This document shows positions 8,267-15,715 of a DNA stretch of 64,000 nucleotides, in pieces (the first letter of the stretch is position 1; each line of letters starts with the position of its first letter). Location of the stretch: assembly GCF_017309385.1 (NCBI RefSeq), contig NZ_JAFJMJ010000001.1, forward strand, positions 4,650,001 to 4,714,000, written 5' to 3'. This DNA comes from Amycolatopsis sp. 195334CR. GTDB lineage: Bacteria > Actinomycetota > Actinomycetes > Mycobacteriales > Pseudonocardiaceae. The translations under genes and the position numbers were made by a program. The notes under the pieces are model-generated. The model saw nothing but the letters and a program-made list of their open reading frames with translations. It was not told the origin of the DNA and did not search any database.

Positions 8267-8347
8267 TTACGCACGGCAGAGGGCGCTGGCGACACGCCGG
8301 AGGTCGACGTGGCGGCGGGCCACGAGGAGGACACCGGCGTAAGTCAC
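8267..8347 (-). CDS. Leader peptide upstream of the sulfur operon
   Basis: This is a 26-codon gene on the minus strand (GTG at 8347, TAA at 8267). Its peptide contains VARRHVDLRRVASALCRA right before the stop. That ending matches the conserved actinobacterial 'putative leader peptide' type seen upstream of sulfur and cysteine genes, with a single Cys near the end. An extended -10-like CACCCT lies six bases before the GTG, so the transcript may be leaderless. By analogy with cysteine-responsive leader ORFs described in mycobacteria, slow decoding of the terminal Cys codon when cysteine is scarce may change folding of the following 118 bases and raise nirA-cysH-cysDN expression. Confidence 0.8.
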   Translation of the reverse strand: MTYAGVLLVARRHVDLRRVASALCRA

Positions 8348-8451
8348 GGTCCCAGGGTGCCACGCGTCCACAATGTGGTCGAGCGTTGCCCGAATGGTGG
8401 GAGCGAGGTCACCGGCCCTGGTCACGGCGGCGGATTTGGGATAGTGGAGGC

Positions 8452-9663
8452 GTGCAACTGCTCACCGATCCCACGCCGCCCGTCGAGCTGGCCCTCCCCG
8501 AATCCGCGCTGGCGGGCCTGGGCACCCGGCCGTTCGGGGTCTACGTGCACGTGCCGTTCTGCGCCACGCGCTGCGGCTACTGCGACTTCAACACTTATAC
8601 CGCCGGCGAGCTCGGCACGTCCTCCTCTCCCACCAGCTGGCTGGACGGGCTGCGCCGCGAACTGGACCTGGCCGCGGCGATGCTGGGCCGGGCCCCCGCG
8701 GTGGACACGGTGTTCGTCGGCGGTGGCACGCCCTCGCTGCTCGGCGGGGACGGCCTCGCCGCCGTGCTGGACGCCGTGCGCTCGTCGTTCGGCCTGGCCA
8801 AGGGCGCCGAGGTGACCACCGAGTCCAACCCGGAGTCGACCTCGCCCGCGTTCTTCGCCGACATCCGTGACGCCGGTTACAACCGCGTGTCGCTGGGCAT
8901 GCAGTCCGCCGCGCAGCACGTGCTGAAGGTGCTGGACCGGGTGCACACGCCGGGGCGGCCGATCCTGGCCGCGATCGAGGCCCGCTCGGCCGGGTTCGAG
9001 CACGTCAACCTCGACCTGATCTACGGCACGCCGGGGGAGCGGGTCGAGGACCTGCGCGCGTCGCTGGACGCGGTGCTCACGGCCGGGGTGGACCACGTCT
9101 CGGCGTACGCGCTGATCGTCGAGGAGGGCACCGCGCTGGCCAGGCGGGTGCGCCGCGGCGAGCTGCCGATGCCGGACGACGACGTGCTCGCGGCCTACTA
9201 CGAGCTGATCGACGAGGTGCTCGGCACGGCAGGGCTGCGCTGGTACGAGGTGTCGAACTGGGCGTCGTCGGACGCCGCGCGCTGCCACCACAACCTGGGC
9301 TACTGGCGCGGTGGTGACTGGTGGGGCGCCGGGCCGGGGGCGCACAGCCACGTCGGCGGGGTGCGCTGGTGGAACGTGAAGCACCCGGCGAAGTACGCGG
9401 ACCTGCTGGCCGCGGGGCACGTACCGGCGGGTGGGCAGGAGGTGCTCACCCCGTCCGAACGGCACGTCGAACGGGTGATGCTGGAACTGCGCCTCGCCGA
9501 GGGGCTGCCGCTGGACGCCCTGGACGGCGCGGGCGCGTCCGAAGCCAGGGCGGCGGCTCGGGAGGGGCTGCTGGTCGAGTCCGCTTTGGACGCGGGGCGG
9601 GCGGTGCTGACGGACAAGGGCCGCCTGCTCGCCGACGGCGTCGTGCGCCGCCTGGTGCCCTAG
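8452..9663 (+). CDS. hemW: HemW-type radical SAM heme chaperone
   Basis: This 403-residue radical SAM protein has the cluster motif CATRCGYCDF (CxxxCxxC) near residue 37, then VFVGGGTPSLL and TTESNPES, typical of the coproporphyrinogen oxidase-like family. The fourth Cys of true HemN (CxxxCxxCxC) is absent, so it is better called HemW, which binds heme and delivers it to target proteins. The GTG at 8452 follows GTGGAGG; the longer upstream open frame is antisense to nirA. In many actinobacteria hemW lies just before hrcA; here hrcA is 22 kb away. It is divergent from the leader/nirA operon. Confidence 0.93.
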   Translation: MQLLTDPTPPVELALPESALAGLGTRPFGVYVHVPFCATRCGYCDFNTYTAGELGTSSSPTSWLDGLRRELDLAAAMLGRAPAVDTVFVGGGTPSLLGGDGLAAVLDAVRSSFGLAKGAEVTTESNPESTSPAFFADIRDAGYNRVSLGMQSAAQHVLKVLDRVHTPGRPILAAIEARSAGFEHVNLDLIYGTPGERVEDLRASLDAVLTAGVDHVSAYALIVEEGTALARRVRRGELPMPDDDVLAAYYELIDEVLGTAGLRWYEVSNWASSDAARCHHNLGYWRGGDWWGAGPGAHSHVGGVRWWNVKHPAKYADLLAAGHVPAGGQEVLTPSERHVERVMLELRLAEGLPLDALDGAGASEARAAAREGLLVESALDAGRAVLTDKGRLLADGVVRRLVP

Positions 9664-9676
9664 GGACGCGGCGGAG

Positions 9677-9687
9677 TGCTGTGAATG
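9677..9687. repeat. Left fragment of the palindrome split by the IS element
   Basis: TGCTGTGAATG here is the exact reverse complement of 11074-11084, the outer end of the palindrome that resumes at 11039. The arm is interrupted by the IS110 element, so these 11 bases are the displaced outer part of the left arm. Confidence 0.75.
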
Positions 9688-9702
9688 ATGCTCCTATTGA
9701 GG

Positions 9703-10785
9703 TCAAGGGGTTGTTGTGAGGTTGGCTATGTCTGTGGTGATGGTTCGGTGGATTTCGCGTGCGACGTAGCGTTTGAGGCAGCGGATGATGTGTCGTTTGG
9801 GGAGGCCTTCGCGGGTGCGTCGTTCGAGGTAGGCGCGGGTGCGGGGGCAGTGGCGCAGGCGGACGATCACTATTCGGTGGAGGGCGGCGTTGGCGTGGCG
9901 GTCGCCGCCGCGGTTGAGGCGGTGGCGGTTGTTGCGGCCGCTGCTGGCGTCGATCGGGGCGGTGCCGCAGAGGTGGGCGAACTGGGCTTCGGTGGTGATG
10001 CGGTCGGGGTTGTCTCCGGCGGTGGCCAGGAGCTGGGCGGCGGTGTCGGGGCCGACGCCGAACACGGCGGTGGTGGCGGGCAGGACCTGGCGGGTCAGGG
10101 TGTTCAGGTCGGTTTTGGCGTCGGTGATCTCGGTGGTGAGGTCGGTGATGCGCCGGGCGAGGCGGCGGAGCGCGGTTTTCGTGGCGTTGACGGGGCTGGT
10201 GAGGTCGGTGCCGGGGCGCAGCCGGGCGCAGGCCCTGGTCAGGGCTGTGCCGGTCAGGCCGGACAAGGATTCGCGTAGCGGGGCGGGGGCGGTGACGATC
10301 AGGGCGTGGAGTTGGTTGAGCGCGGCGGTGCGGGATTTGACCGCGCTGGTCAGCGCGGTGCGCAGGGCGGTGATCGCGGCGGCGGGCCCGGTGCCGGCTT
10401 TGGGGGTGGCCTCAGCGTGGCCGGCCAGGACGGCGCGGGCGGTGTTGATCGCGTCCTGGGTGTCGGTCTTTCCCTTGCGGCGGCGGGCATGCCGGTCGGG
10501 CTGGTTGACCTCCACCACCGTGACACCCTCGCCGGCCAGGTAGCGGGCCAGGCCCGCGCCGTAGGAACCGGTGCCCTCCACCCCGGCCGCGGACACCGTG
10601 CCGAACCCGGCCAGCCAGGTGCCCAGCGCGGTGTAGCCGGCGGTGGTGGCCGGGAAGGTGTGCGTGCCCAGTACCCGGCCGACAGGATCGAGCGCGGCGG
10701 CGGTGTGGGTGTCTTTATGGGTATCGACCCCGGCGATCACCGCGGTGTGCTGGGCAGTGTCGACGCCGGTGTGCTGATCAGTCAT
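9703..10785 (-). CDS. IS110-family transposase (DEDD recombinase)
   Basis: This 360-residue transposase has the two-domain IS110 layout. The N-terminal RuvC-like DEDD domain shows AGVDTHKDTHTAAA (first Asp), GVEGTGSYG (Glu) and KTDTQDAINTA (the Asp pair). The C-terminal domain shows CGTAPIDASSGRNNRHRL, with the Ser expected to be the nucleophile. The ATG at 10785 (MTDQHTG) is preferred; a longer in-frame start lies inside the non-coding region that probably makes the bridge RNA. The gene is intact, so the copy may be active. It ends about 40 bases from the hemW stop. Confidence 0.92.
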   Translation of the reverse strand: MTDQHTGVDTAQHTAVIAGVDTHKDTHTAAALDPVGRVLGTHTFPATTAGYTALGTWLAGFGTVSAAGVEGTGSYGAGLARYLAGEGVTVVEVNQPDRHARRRKGKTDTQDAINTARAVLAGHAEATPKAGTGPAAAITALRTALTSAVKSRTAALNQLHALIVTAPAPLRESLSGLTGTALTRACARLRPGTDLTSPVNATKTALRRLARRITDLTTEITDAKTDLNTLTRQVLPATTAVFGVGPDTAAQLLATAGDNPDRITTEAQFAHLCGTAPIDASSGRNNRHRLNRGGDRHANAALHRIVIVRLRHCPRTRAYLERRTREGLPKRHIIRCLKRYVAREIHRTITTDIANLTTTP

Positions 10786-10849
10786 CCTGGTCTCTGCCGT
10801 CCCGTGGTGTTCAGTGGTCAGGGAGGGCACGTACCGGGCCAGCAGGGGT

Positions 10850-11020
10850 GGACAGCACAGTGATGGGTGTCCTGGTGGCACAGGCTCCTATCAAGTCACA
10901 TCCCCTGGCCTGGTGACGTGCACGAACGGAGACCACCCCGGAACCGGCAGATCATTCGCAAGACAACCCCGGCCAGGGCGTCAGTGGCTTTCCGGGCCAA
11001 GCCCCGGGGCAGCCCCCGTC
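10850..11020 (-). ncRNA. Candidate bridge RNA of the IS110 element
   Basis: In transposase sense, the 5' non-coding region holds four guide-like segments in the order known for IS621-type bridge RNAs. GAAAGCCAC (10992-10984) equals the left target plus core. TGCGAATG (10961-10954) is complementary to the right target in 7 of 8 positions. ATAGGAGC (10891-10884) equals the left-donor end of the element. CATCACTG (10865-10858) is complementary to the core plus right-donor end. GC-rich complementary stretches lie between and around them. Exact RNA ends are not known; the coordinates are approximate. Confidence 0.65.
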
Positions 11021-11038
11021 CATACACACCATCATCAC

Positions 11039-11084
11039 TGTGGCTTTCACTGCGGAATCCGCAGTGAAAGCCACATTCACAGCA
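11039..11084. repeat. Main part of the palindrome interrupted by the IS; likely terminator
   Basis: TGTGGCTTTCACTGCG (11039-11054) and its exact reverse complement (11060-11075) flank the loop GAATC. The outer bases CATTCACAGCA (11074-11084) pair with the displaced fragment at 9677-9687. It lies between the convergent hemW and response-regulator genes, so the intact form probably ended transcription from both sides. A related perfect copy is at 48183-48229. Confidence 0.75.
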
Positions 11085-11089
11085 TCGCG

Positions 11090-11743
11090 TCAGCGGCGTG
11101 GGTGGATGAGGCCGGATTCGTAGGCGGCGATCACCAGCTGCGCCCGGTCCCGCGCGTCGAGCTTGGTGAGCAGGCGGCTGACGTAGGTCTTCGCGGTCAG
11201 CGGGCTGATCACCAGCTCCTCGGCCAGTTCCGCGTTGCTCAGCCCCCGCCCGATCAGCGTCAGCACCTGCCGCTCCCGCGCGGTGAGCACCGCCAGCACG
11301 TCGCCCGGCGGGTCCGGGTGGGCCAGCACCCGGGTGATCAGCGCCCGCGTCGCACCCGGTGACAGCAGCGCGTCCCCGTCGGCGACGGTCCGGATGGCGT
11401 CCAGCAGCGCGGCCGGTTTGGCGTCCTTGACCAGGAACCCGCTGGCCCCGGCCCGCAGCGCGCCGAGCACGTTGTCGTCCGACTCGAAGGTGGTCAGGAT
11501 CAGCACCCGCACCCCGGCCAGGTCGGGGTCCTCGGCGATCCGCGCGGTGGCCGCGATGCCGTCGGTGCCGGGCATGCGGATGTCCATCACCACCACGTCG
11601 GCGCGCTCGGCCCGGGCCATCGCCACCGCCTGCGCGCCGTCGGCCGCCTCGCCCACCACGTCCATGTCCCCGGCCGACGAGATCAGCAGGGCGAACGCGC
11701 TGCGGACCAGCGCCTGGTCGTCGGCCAGCAGGACCCGGATCAC
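11090..11743 (-). CDS. NarL/LuxR-type response regulator
   Basis: This 217-residue protein has an N-terminal receiver domain (LLADDQALVRSA acidic pocket, phospho-acceptor Asp in VVMDIRMPGTDG near residue 54, Lys in GFLVKDAKP) and a C-terminal LuxR helix-turn-helix (LTARERQVLTLIGRGLSNAELAEEL). It is the partner of the histidine kinase encoded immediately upstream, with a GTGA overlap at 11740-11743. The operon order MMPL transporter, kinase, regulator suggests that it controls the transporter or a related envelope response. The signal is unknown. Confidence 0.93.
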   Translation of the reverse strand: MIRVLLADDQALVRSAFALLISSAGDMDVVGEAADGAQAVAMARAERADVVVMDIRMPGTDGIAATARIAEDPDLAGVRVLILTTFESDDNVLGALRAGASGFLVKDAKPAALLDAIRTVADGDALLSPGATRALITRVLAHPDPPGDVLAVLTARERQVLTLIGRGLSNAELAEELVISPLTAKTYVSRLLTKLDARDRAQLVIAAYESGLIHPRR

Positions 11744-12876
11744 GGGCGCTCCTTCGCGGGCAGGTCGGCGGTGACGGTGAAGCCGCCGTGGCCGCCGGTA
11801 CCGGCGGTGAGCCGTCCGCCGAGCACGGTGGCGCGTTCGGTCATGCCGATGATGCCGTACCCGGCGGACCGGCGGCCGTTCCCGCCGCGGCCGTCGTCGG
11901 TGATCTCCAGCCGCACGCGCTCGTCCTGGTAGTCGAGCCGGACCGTCGCCCGCGTGGCCCCGGCGTGCTTGACCACGTTCGTCAGCGCCTCCTGGGTGAT
12001 CCGGTACAGGGTGATTTCCACCGCCTGGCCCAGTTCCCGGCGCTCGCCGTGCTCCTCGACGGTGACCGCGACCCCGGCGGACCGGGTCGCGTCGGCGAGT
12101 TCCGGCAGCCGGTCGAGACCGGGCGTCGGCTGGCGGTCGGAGTCGGTTTCGTTGCCGCGCAACACGTCCAGCGTGGTGCGGAGTTCCGCGAGCGCCTTGC
12201 TGCTGGCCTCGGCGACGGTCCGCAGCGGGTCGGCGATCCGCGCCAGCGCCGGGTTCTCGCGGTCCTCGTCGAGCAGGTGCGCGGCCACGCCGGCGTGCGC
12301 GTTGATCACCACGATGTTGTGCGCCAGCACGTCGTGCAGGTCGCGGGCGATCCGCAGCCGCTCCTCGGCCACCCCGCGCGCGGCACGCTCGTGGAGGCCG
12401 TCGATGTACTGGCGGTGTTGCCGGACGGCCTCGCCGAACACCGTCGCCACGGTCAGCCAGCCCAGCGGCGCGGCGATCTCCACCCCCGGCGGGCCGTCCT
12501 GGGTCAGCCCGATGGTCAGCGCGATGGCCAGGAAGATCGGCAGCAGGGTGGCGATCGTGCGCTTCCGTGTGCCGGTGACCACCGCGGTGTAGAGCAGCAC
12601 CATGATCGGCGGCAGCGCGACCTCGTGCGGGTAGTCCACCGCGTGGTACGGCACCGCCGCGGCGCAGCCCACCAGCAACGCGGGCAGCGGCCAGCGGCGG
12701 CGGACGAGCACCGGCAGCGCCTGTGCCACGAGGAGTGCCGCGCCGAGGAGGTTGAGCGCGCGCCCTTCGAACCAGTGCGCGGGCAGCAACCACGCGGTCA
12801 GCACGGTGACCGCGGTCAAGGCGGCGGTCAGCGCCGCGTCGGCGAGACCGACGCGGCGCCCGGGTTCCCTCGTCAC
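11740..12876 (-). CDS. NarL-family sensor histidine kinase
   Basis: This 378-residue protein has four to five hydrophobic segments in the first 150 residues with no large extracytoplasmic domain, then a HisKA_3 dimerisation domain with the phospho-acceptor His in RIARDLHDVLAHNI, and an HATPase_c domain with the N-box region ITQEALTNVVKHA and a G-box ITDDGRGG. It phosphorylates the adjacent regulator. The GTG start (12876) overlaps the MMPL gene stop. The lack of a sensor loop suggests sensing within the membrane, as in kinases that respond to envelope or antibiotic stress. Confidence 0.93.
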   Translation of the reverse strand: MTREPGRRVGLADAALTAALTAVTVLTAWLLPAHWFEGRALNLLGAALLVAQALPVLVRRRWPLPALLVGCAAAVPYHAVDYPHEVALPPIMVLLYTAVVTGTRKRTIATLLPIFLAIALTIGLTQDGPPGVEIAAPLGWLTVATVFGEAVRQHRQYIDGLHERAARGVAEERLRIARDLHDVLAHNIVVINAHAGVAAHLLDEDRENPALARIADPLRTVAEASSKALAELRTTLDVLRGNETDSDRQPTPGLDRLPELADATRSAGVAVTVEEHGERRELGQAVEITLYRITQEALTNVVKHAGATRATVRLDYQDERVRLEITDDGRGGNGRRSAGYGIIGMTERATVLGGRLTAGTGGHGGFTVTADLPAKERP

Positions 12877-14891
12877 CGCTCCATCTTCCCCGGCAGCGCC
12901 ACCAGCAGGGGCGCGACCAGCAGCGGTTGCACCACCAGCGTCTGCAGCAGCACCCCGGCGGCGACCGCGAAGCCCAGTTCGACCATCGGCACGAACGGCA
13001 GCGAGGCCAGCACCGCGAAGGTGGCCGCGAGCACCAGGCCCGCCGACGCGATCACCCCACCGGTCGAGGTCACCGCCCGGCGCGTGGCCTCCTTCGTGCC
13101 CAGCCGCGGCGCGTCGTCGCGGATGCGCGCCACCAGGAAGATCGAATAGTCCACCCCCAGCGCGACGCCGAAGACGAAGCACAAGGCGGGCAGGTTCGCC
13201 GCCGTTCCGGCGAAGCCGAAGAGCAGGTCGAAGGCGACCGCGCCGATGCCGAGCGCGGCGGCGAAGCAGAGCAGCACCGTGCCCACCACCACGAGCGAGG
13301 CCAGCACCTTGCGCAACAGCAGGACCAGCACGAGCAGGACCACGGCGAGCACCAACGGCAGCACGCGCCAGTTGTCCGACGTGGTGGCCTCGCGCGTGTC
13401 CAGTTCCTCCGCCGCCGGACCGCCGACGAGCGCGTCCGGCCCGACGGCCGCGCGCAGCCTGCTCACCGTGTCGAACTCCTCCTGGCTGTCCGGCGTGGCG
13501 GCCGGGTGGACCTCGATCACGGTCAGCCCGTCGCCCTGCTGAGCCGGTTCGGCGTCGGCGACCCCGGGCACGGCCGTGGCCCGCGCGGTCACGTCGGCGG
13601 CTCGGGAGCTGTCGGTGACCACGGTGAGCGGGCGGCCGCTCTGCTCGGGGAACGCCTGCCCGAGCGTGGCGTACCCGGCGACCGACTCCGGGGTGTCGGT
13701 GAACTGGCCGGTCTCGCCGAGGTCGCCGCCGAGCTGGGTGAGGCCGAGGGCGAACACGCCGAGCACGGCGGCGCCCGCCGCGGCGGTGCGCACCGGTTTG
13801 CCGACGGCGTGCTGGGCGACCCCGGCCCAGATCCCGCGGTTCGCCGTGGCCGGAGCGCCGTAGCGCGGCACCTTCGGCCAGAACACCCGCCTGCCGGTGA
13901 GCACCAGCAACGCCGGGAACAAGGTGAGCATGGTGAGCAGCGTGCAGGCGATGCCGACGGCACCGGCCAGGCCGAGCCCGGACAGGTCGTTCATCCGCGC
14001 GGCGAGCAGGCAGAGCAGGCCGAGCGTGACCGTGCCCGCCGACGCGAGCACCGCCGGGCCGGCTCCCCGCAGCGCGGCGCCCATCGCCTGGTGCACGTCG
14101 TGCACGCGGCGGAGTTCCTCCCGGTACCGGGCGACCAGCAGCATCGCGTAGTCGGTGCCCGCGCCGAAAACGAGCACGATCATGATCGAGAAGCTCTGCG
14201 TGGAAACGGTGATCCCGGCGGCCGACGCGATCCCGTACAGCGCCGCCATGGCGACCACCGCCGACCCGCCGACCGCGGCGAGCGGCAGCAGCCACAGGAA
14301 CGGGCTGCGGTAGGTGATGATCAACAGCAGCGCCACCACCGCGGTGGTCACCATCATCAGTGTTTCGTCGATGCCCTCGAACACCGCGTCGATGTCGGCG
14401 CCGATCGCGCTGGGACCGGTCACCTGCACGGTGAGCCCCGGCGGCGGTTGCGCCACGGCGAGGCGGACCTCCTCGACGAAGGCGGCCGTGCGTTCCTCGT
14501 CCTCGCCGGGGTTCTCGCGCTCGACCTGGTACAGCAACGTCCGGCCGTCGTCGGAGGTGACCGGCGGCATGCCGCTCGCGCCGAGCGCGTCGCGGCGCCC
14601 GGTCGCCCACGTGCGGTCCGCTTCGGTGATGCCGCCGTCGCGCTGCTGCACGACGAGCACCTGATCGCCCTCGCCGCCGGGGATCCGCTCCACGAGTTCG
14701 GTGACCCTGGTGGATTCCGCGTCGGCGGGCAGCCGGTCGCGGGCGTCGTCGCTCTGCACCGAGCCGATGTTCAGCCCCACCGGTACGGCGAGCGCGAGCA
14801 GCAGCAACCACAACCCGATGACCACCCGCTTGGCCGTCCGCCCGGCGGGCAGCGCGAAGATCCCGCGTGCCTGTTCCGCTTTTTCCAGCAC
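12873..14891 (-). CDS. MMPL-family RND transporter
   Basis: This 672-residue inner-membrane transporter has about 11-12 membrane segments in two halves. Each half has the MMPL signature containing a proton-relay Asp/Tyr pair (GAGTDYAMLLVARYREEL and GVDYSIFLVARIRDD) and an extracytoplasmic loop. Family members export lipids, siderophores or drugs using the proton gradient. The start is GTG at 14891, which lies inside a 13-bp inverted repeat (14889-14925). It overlaps the downstream kinase gene (GTGA), so exporter and two-component system form one operon. The substrate is unknown. Confidence 0.92.
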   Translation of the reverse strand: MLEKAEQARGIFALPAGRTAKRVVIGLWLLLLALAVPVGLNIGSVQSDDARDRLPADAESTRVTELVERIPGGEGDQVLVVQQRDGGITEADRTWATGRRDALGASGMPPVTSDDGRTLLYQVERENPGEDEERTAAFVEEVRLAVAQPPPGLTVQVTGPSAIGADIDAVFEGIDETLMMVTTAVVALLLIITYRSPFLWLLPLAAVGGSAVVAMAALYGIASAAGITVSTQSFSIMIVLVFGAGTDYAMLLVARYREELRRVHDVHQAMGAALRGAGPAVLASAGTVTLGLLCLLAARMNDLSGLGLAGAVGIACTLLTMLTLFPALLVLTGRRVFWPKVPRYGAPATANRGIWAGVAQHAVGKPVRTAAAGAAVLGVFALGLTQLGGDLGETGQFTDTPESVAGYATLGQAFPEQSGRPLTVVTDSSRAADVTARATAVPGVADAEPAQQGDGLTVIEVHPAATPDSQEEFDTVSRLRAAVGPDALVGGPAAEELDTREATTSDNWRVLPLVLAVVLLVLVLLLRKVLASLVVVGTVLLCFAAALGIGAVAFDLLFGFAGTAANLPALCFVFGVALGVDYSIFLVARIRDDAPRLGTKEATRRAVTSTGGVIASAGLVLAATFAVLASLPFVPMVELGFAVAAGVLLQTLVVQPLLVAPLLVALPGKMER

Positions 14892-14925
14892 CGTTTCGCC
14901 CCTTTCCGTTCAGGGCGAAACGGTG
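14889..14925. promoter_or_regulatory. 13-bp inverted repeat over the MMPL start codon
   Basis: CACCGTTTCGCCC (14889-14901) and its exact reverse complement (14913-14925) are separated by 11 bases. The repeat includes the GTG start of the MMPL gene, and the loop carries the GGAAAGG ribosome-binding site. It could be an operator or an RNA hairpin controlling translation. Confidence 0.6.
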
Positions 14926-14991
14926 CCGGTTCAGCGGTGGTGCGCGCGTCCGGCCGGAGTGGACAGCCGGGGTACTCCCGTGGTGGACACC

Positions 14992-15177
14992 TCAGCGGCG
15001 GCTGCGCCGCCAGCCGCCGGTGCGGACGTTCGCGCCGACCCCGGCCAGGTGCAGTGCCATGCACAGCAGGCCAGCGGTGAGCAGGGTCCCGCCGTTGATG
15101 ACCTCCCCGATCGAGGCGTCGGTCAGGTCGAGGATCAGCGCCAGGCCGAAGATGACCGCGGCAACGATGGCTAACAC
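14992..15177 (-). CDS. Small two-pass membrane protein
   Basis: This 61-residue protein starts at GTG with a very strong AAGGAGGA site upstream. It has two hydrophobic segments (about residues 2-17 and 27-48) and a basic C-terminal tail ending GGWRRSRR, so both termini may face the cytoplasm. I do not recognise a family. It lies between the MMPL start and the merR gene, on the same strand as both. The strong ribosome-binding site is the best evidence that it is real. Confidence 0.7.
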   Translation of the reverse strand: MLAIVAAVIFGLALILDLTDASIGEVINGGTLLTAGLLCMALHLAGVGANVRTGGWRRSRR

Positions 15178-15260
15178 AGCAGTCCTCCTTTCGATCCCCC
15201 GATACCGCGTCGGATACCCGGACCGCGGCGCGGTGATTCCTCGCATTCGGAGCAATCCGC

Positions 15261-15659
15261 TCAACCGGGCGGCATGCGCTCGGCGAGCTGCTTGCGGAAG
15301 TGACCGCAGTCGAGGAAGTCCTCGCTGGTGCAGGCGATCGCGTGGGTCAACGCGGCGCGGGCGGCTTCGGCCTCTTCGATCCGCCTGGTCAGGGCGGCGT
15401 GGTGTTCGCGCAGGGCCGCGCGCCGGTCGGCCGGGTCGTCGGTGGTGAGCACGCGCCGGATTTCGGCGAGGCTGAAGCCGAGTTCCTTGCCCTGGAGGAT
15501 GAGCACCACCTTGACCACGTCGGCCCGCCGGTACCGGCGCTGCCCGCCCGCGGTGCGCACCGGCGTGAGCAAGCCTTCGGTCTCCCAGTGCCGGAGCACG
15601 TTCGTCAGCAGCCCGAACCGGCCGGCCAGCTCGCCGACGGTGTACTCGCTTGACTTCAT
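15261..15659 (-). CDS. MerR-family transcriptional regulator
   Basis: This 132-residue protein has an N-terminal winged helix-turn-helix typical of MerR (YTVGELAGRFGLLTNVLRHWE, then GGQRRYRRADV), followed by a coiled-coil dimerisation helix and a short C-terminal region with two Cys residues (ACTSEDFLDCGHF) that could bind a metal or act as a redox site. It is divergent from a methyltransferase gene, with a perfect 24-bp palindrome over its own start codon, so it probably controls both genes. The ATG at 15659 sits inside the palindrome. Confidence 0.9.
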   Translation of the reverse strand: MKSSEYTVGELAGRFGLLTNVLRHWETEGLLTPVRTAGGQRRYRRADVVKVVLILQGKELGFSLAEIRRVLTTDDPADRRAALREHHAALTRRIEEAEAARAALTHAIACTSEDFLDCGHFRKQLAERMPPG

Positions 15660-15674
15660 GTCGACATGAAGTCA
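15651..15674. promoter_or_regulatory. 24-bp perfect palindrome, operator candidate
   Basis: The half TGACTTCATGTC (15651-15662) is followed directly by its reverse complement (15663-15674). It covers the merR start codon and lies in the 56-base divergent region. It is a likely binding site for the MerR protein. Confidence 0.7.
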
Positions 15675-15715
15675 CAGGCTGGGGGAGCACGGCAACCCCG
15701 ACCGGAGGACTTCCG

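Larger units (their letters stand above)
9688..11038 (-). mobile_element. IS110-family insertion sequence (about 1.35 kb)
   Basis: The element carries one transposase gene on the minus strand, about 15 bases of 3' flank and a 253-base 5' non-coding region. The ends were placed by comparison with the split palindrome: the left flank ends ...GTGAATG (9687) and the right flank resumes TGTGGCTTTCAC (11039), so the original site reads GAATGTGGC with a two-base TG core present at both junctions (9686-9687 and 11039-11040). There are no terminal inverted repeats and no long target duplication, as known for IS110. Minus-strand TTGACC (9701-9706) and GATGAT (11031-11036) would be separated by 17 bases if the ends were joined, making a junction promoter. 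Confidence 0.85.

Noticed and set aside
6445..8451. A plus-strand frame of about 670 codons running into hemW without a stop
   Set aside because: It is antisense to nirA and low in complexity; hemW has its own GTG with ribosome-binding site at 8452.
8149..8451. A SAM or cobalamin riboswitch before nirA
   Set aside because: No conserved riboswitch core is recognisable; the leader-peptide gene explains the region better.
10786..10881. A longer N-terminus for the IS110 transposase
   Set aside because: The additional residues are not like the family, and this DNA lies in the region carrying the bridge-RNA donor segment's flank; the ATG at 10785 gives the normal N-terminus.
9690..10891. GCTCCTAT at 9690-9697 and 10884-10891 as target-site duplication
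   Set aside because: The second copy lies inside the element, 150 bases from its end. It makes sense as the donor guide of the bridge RNA and not as a duplication.
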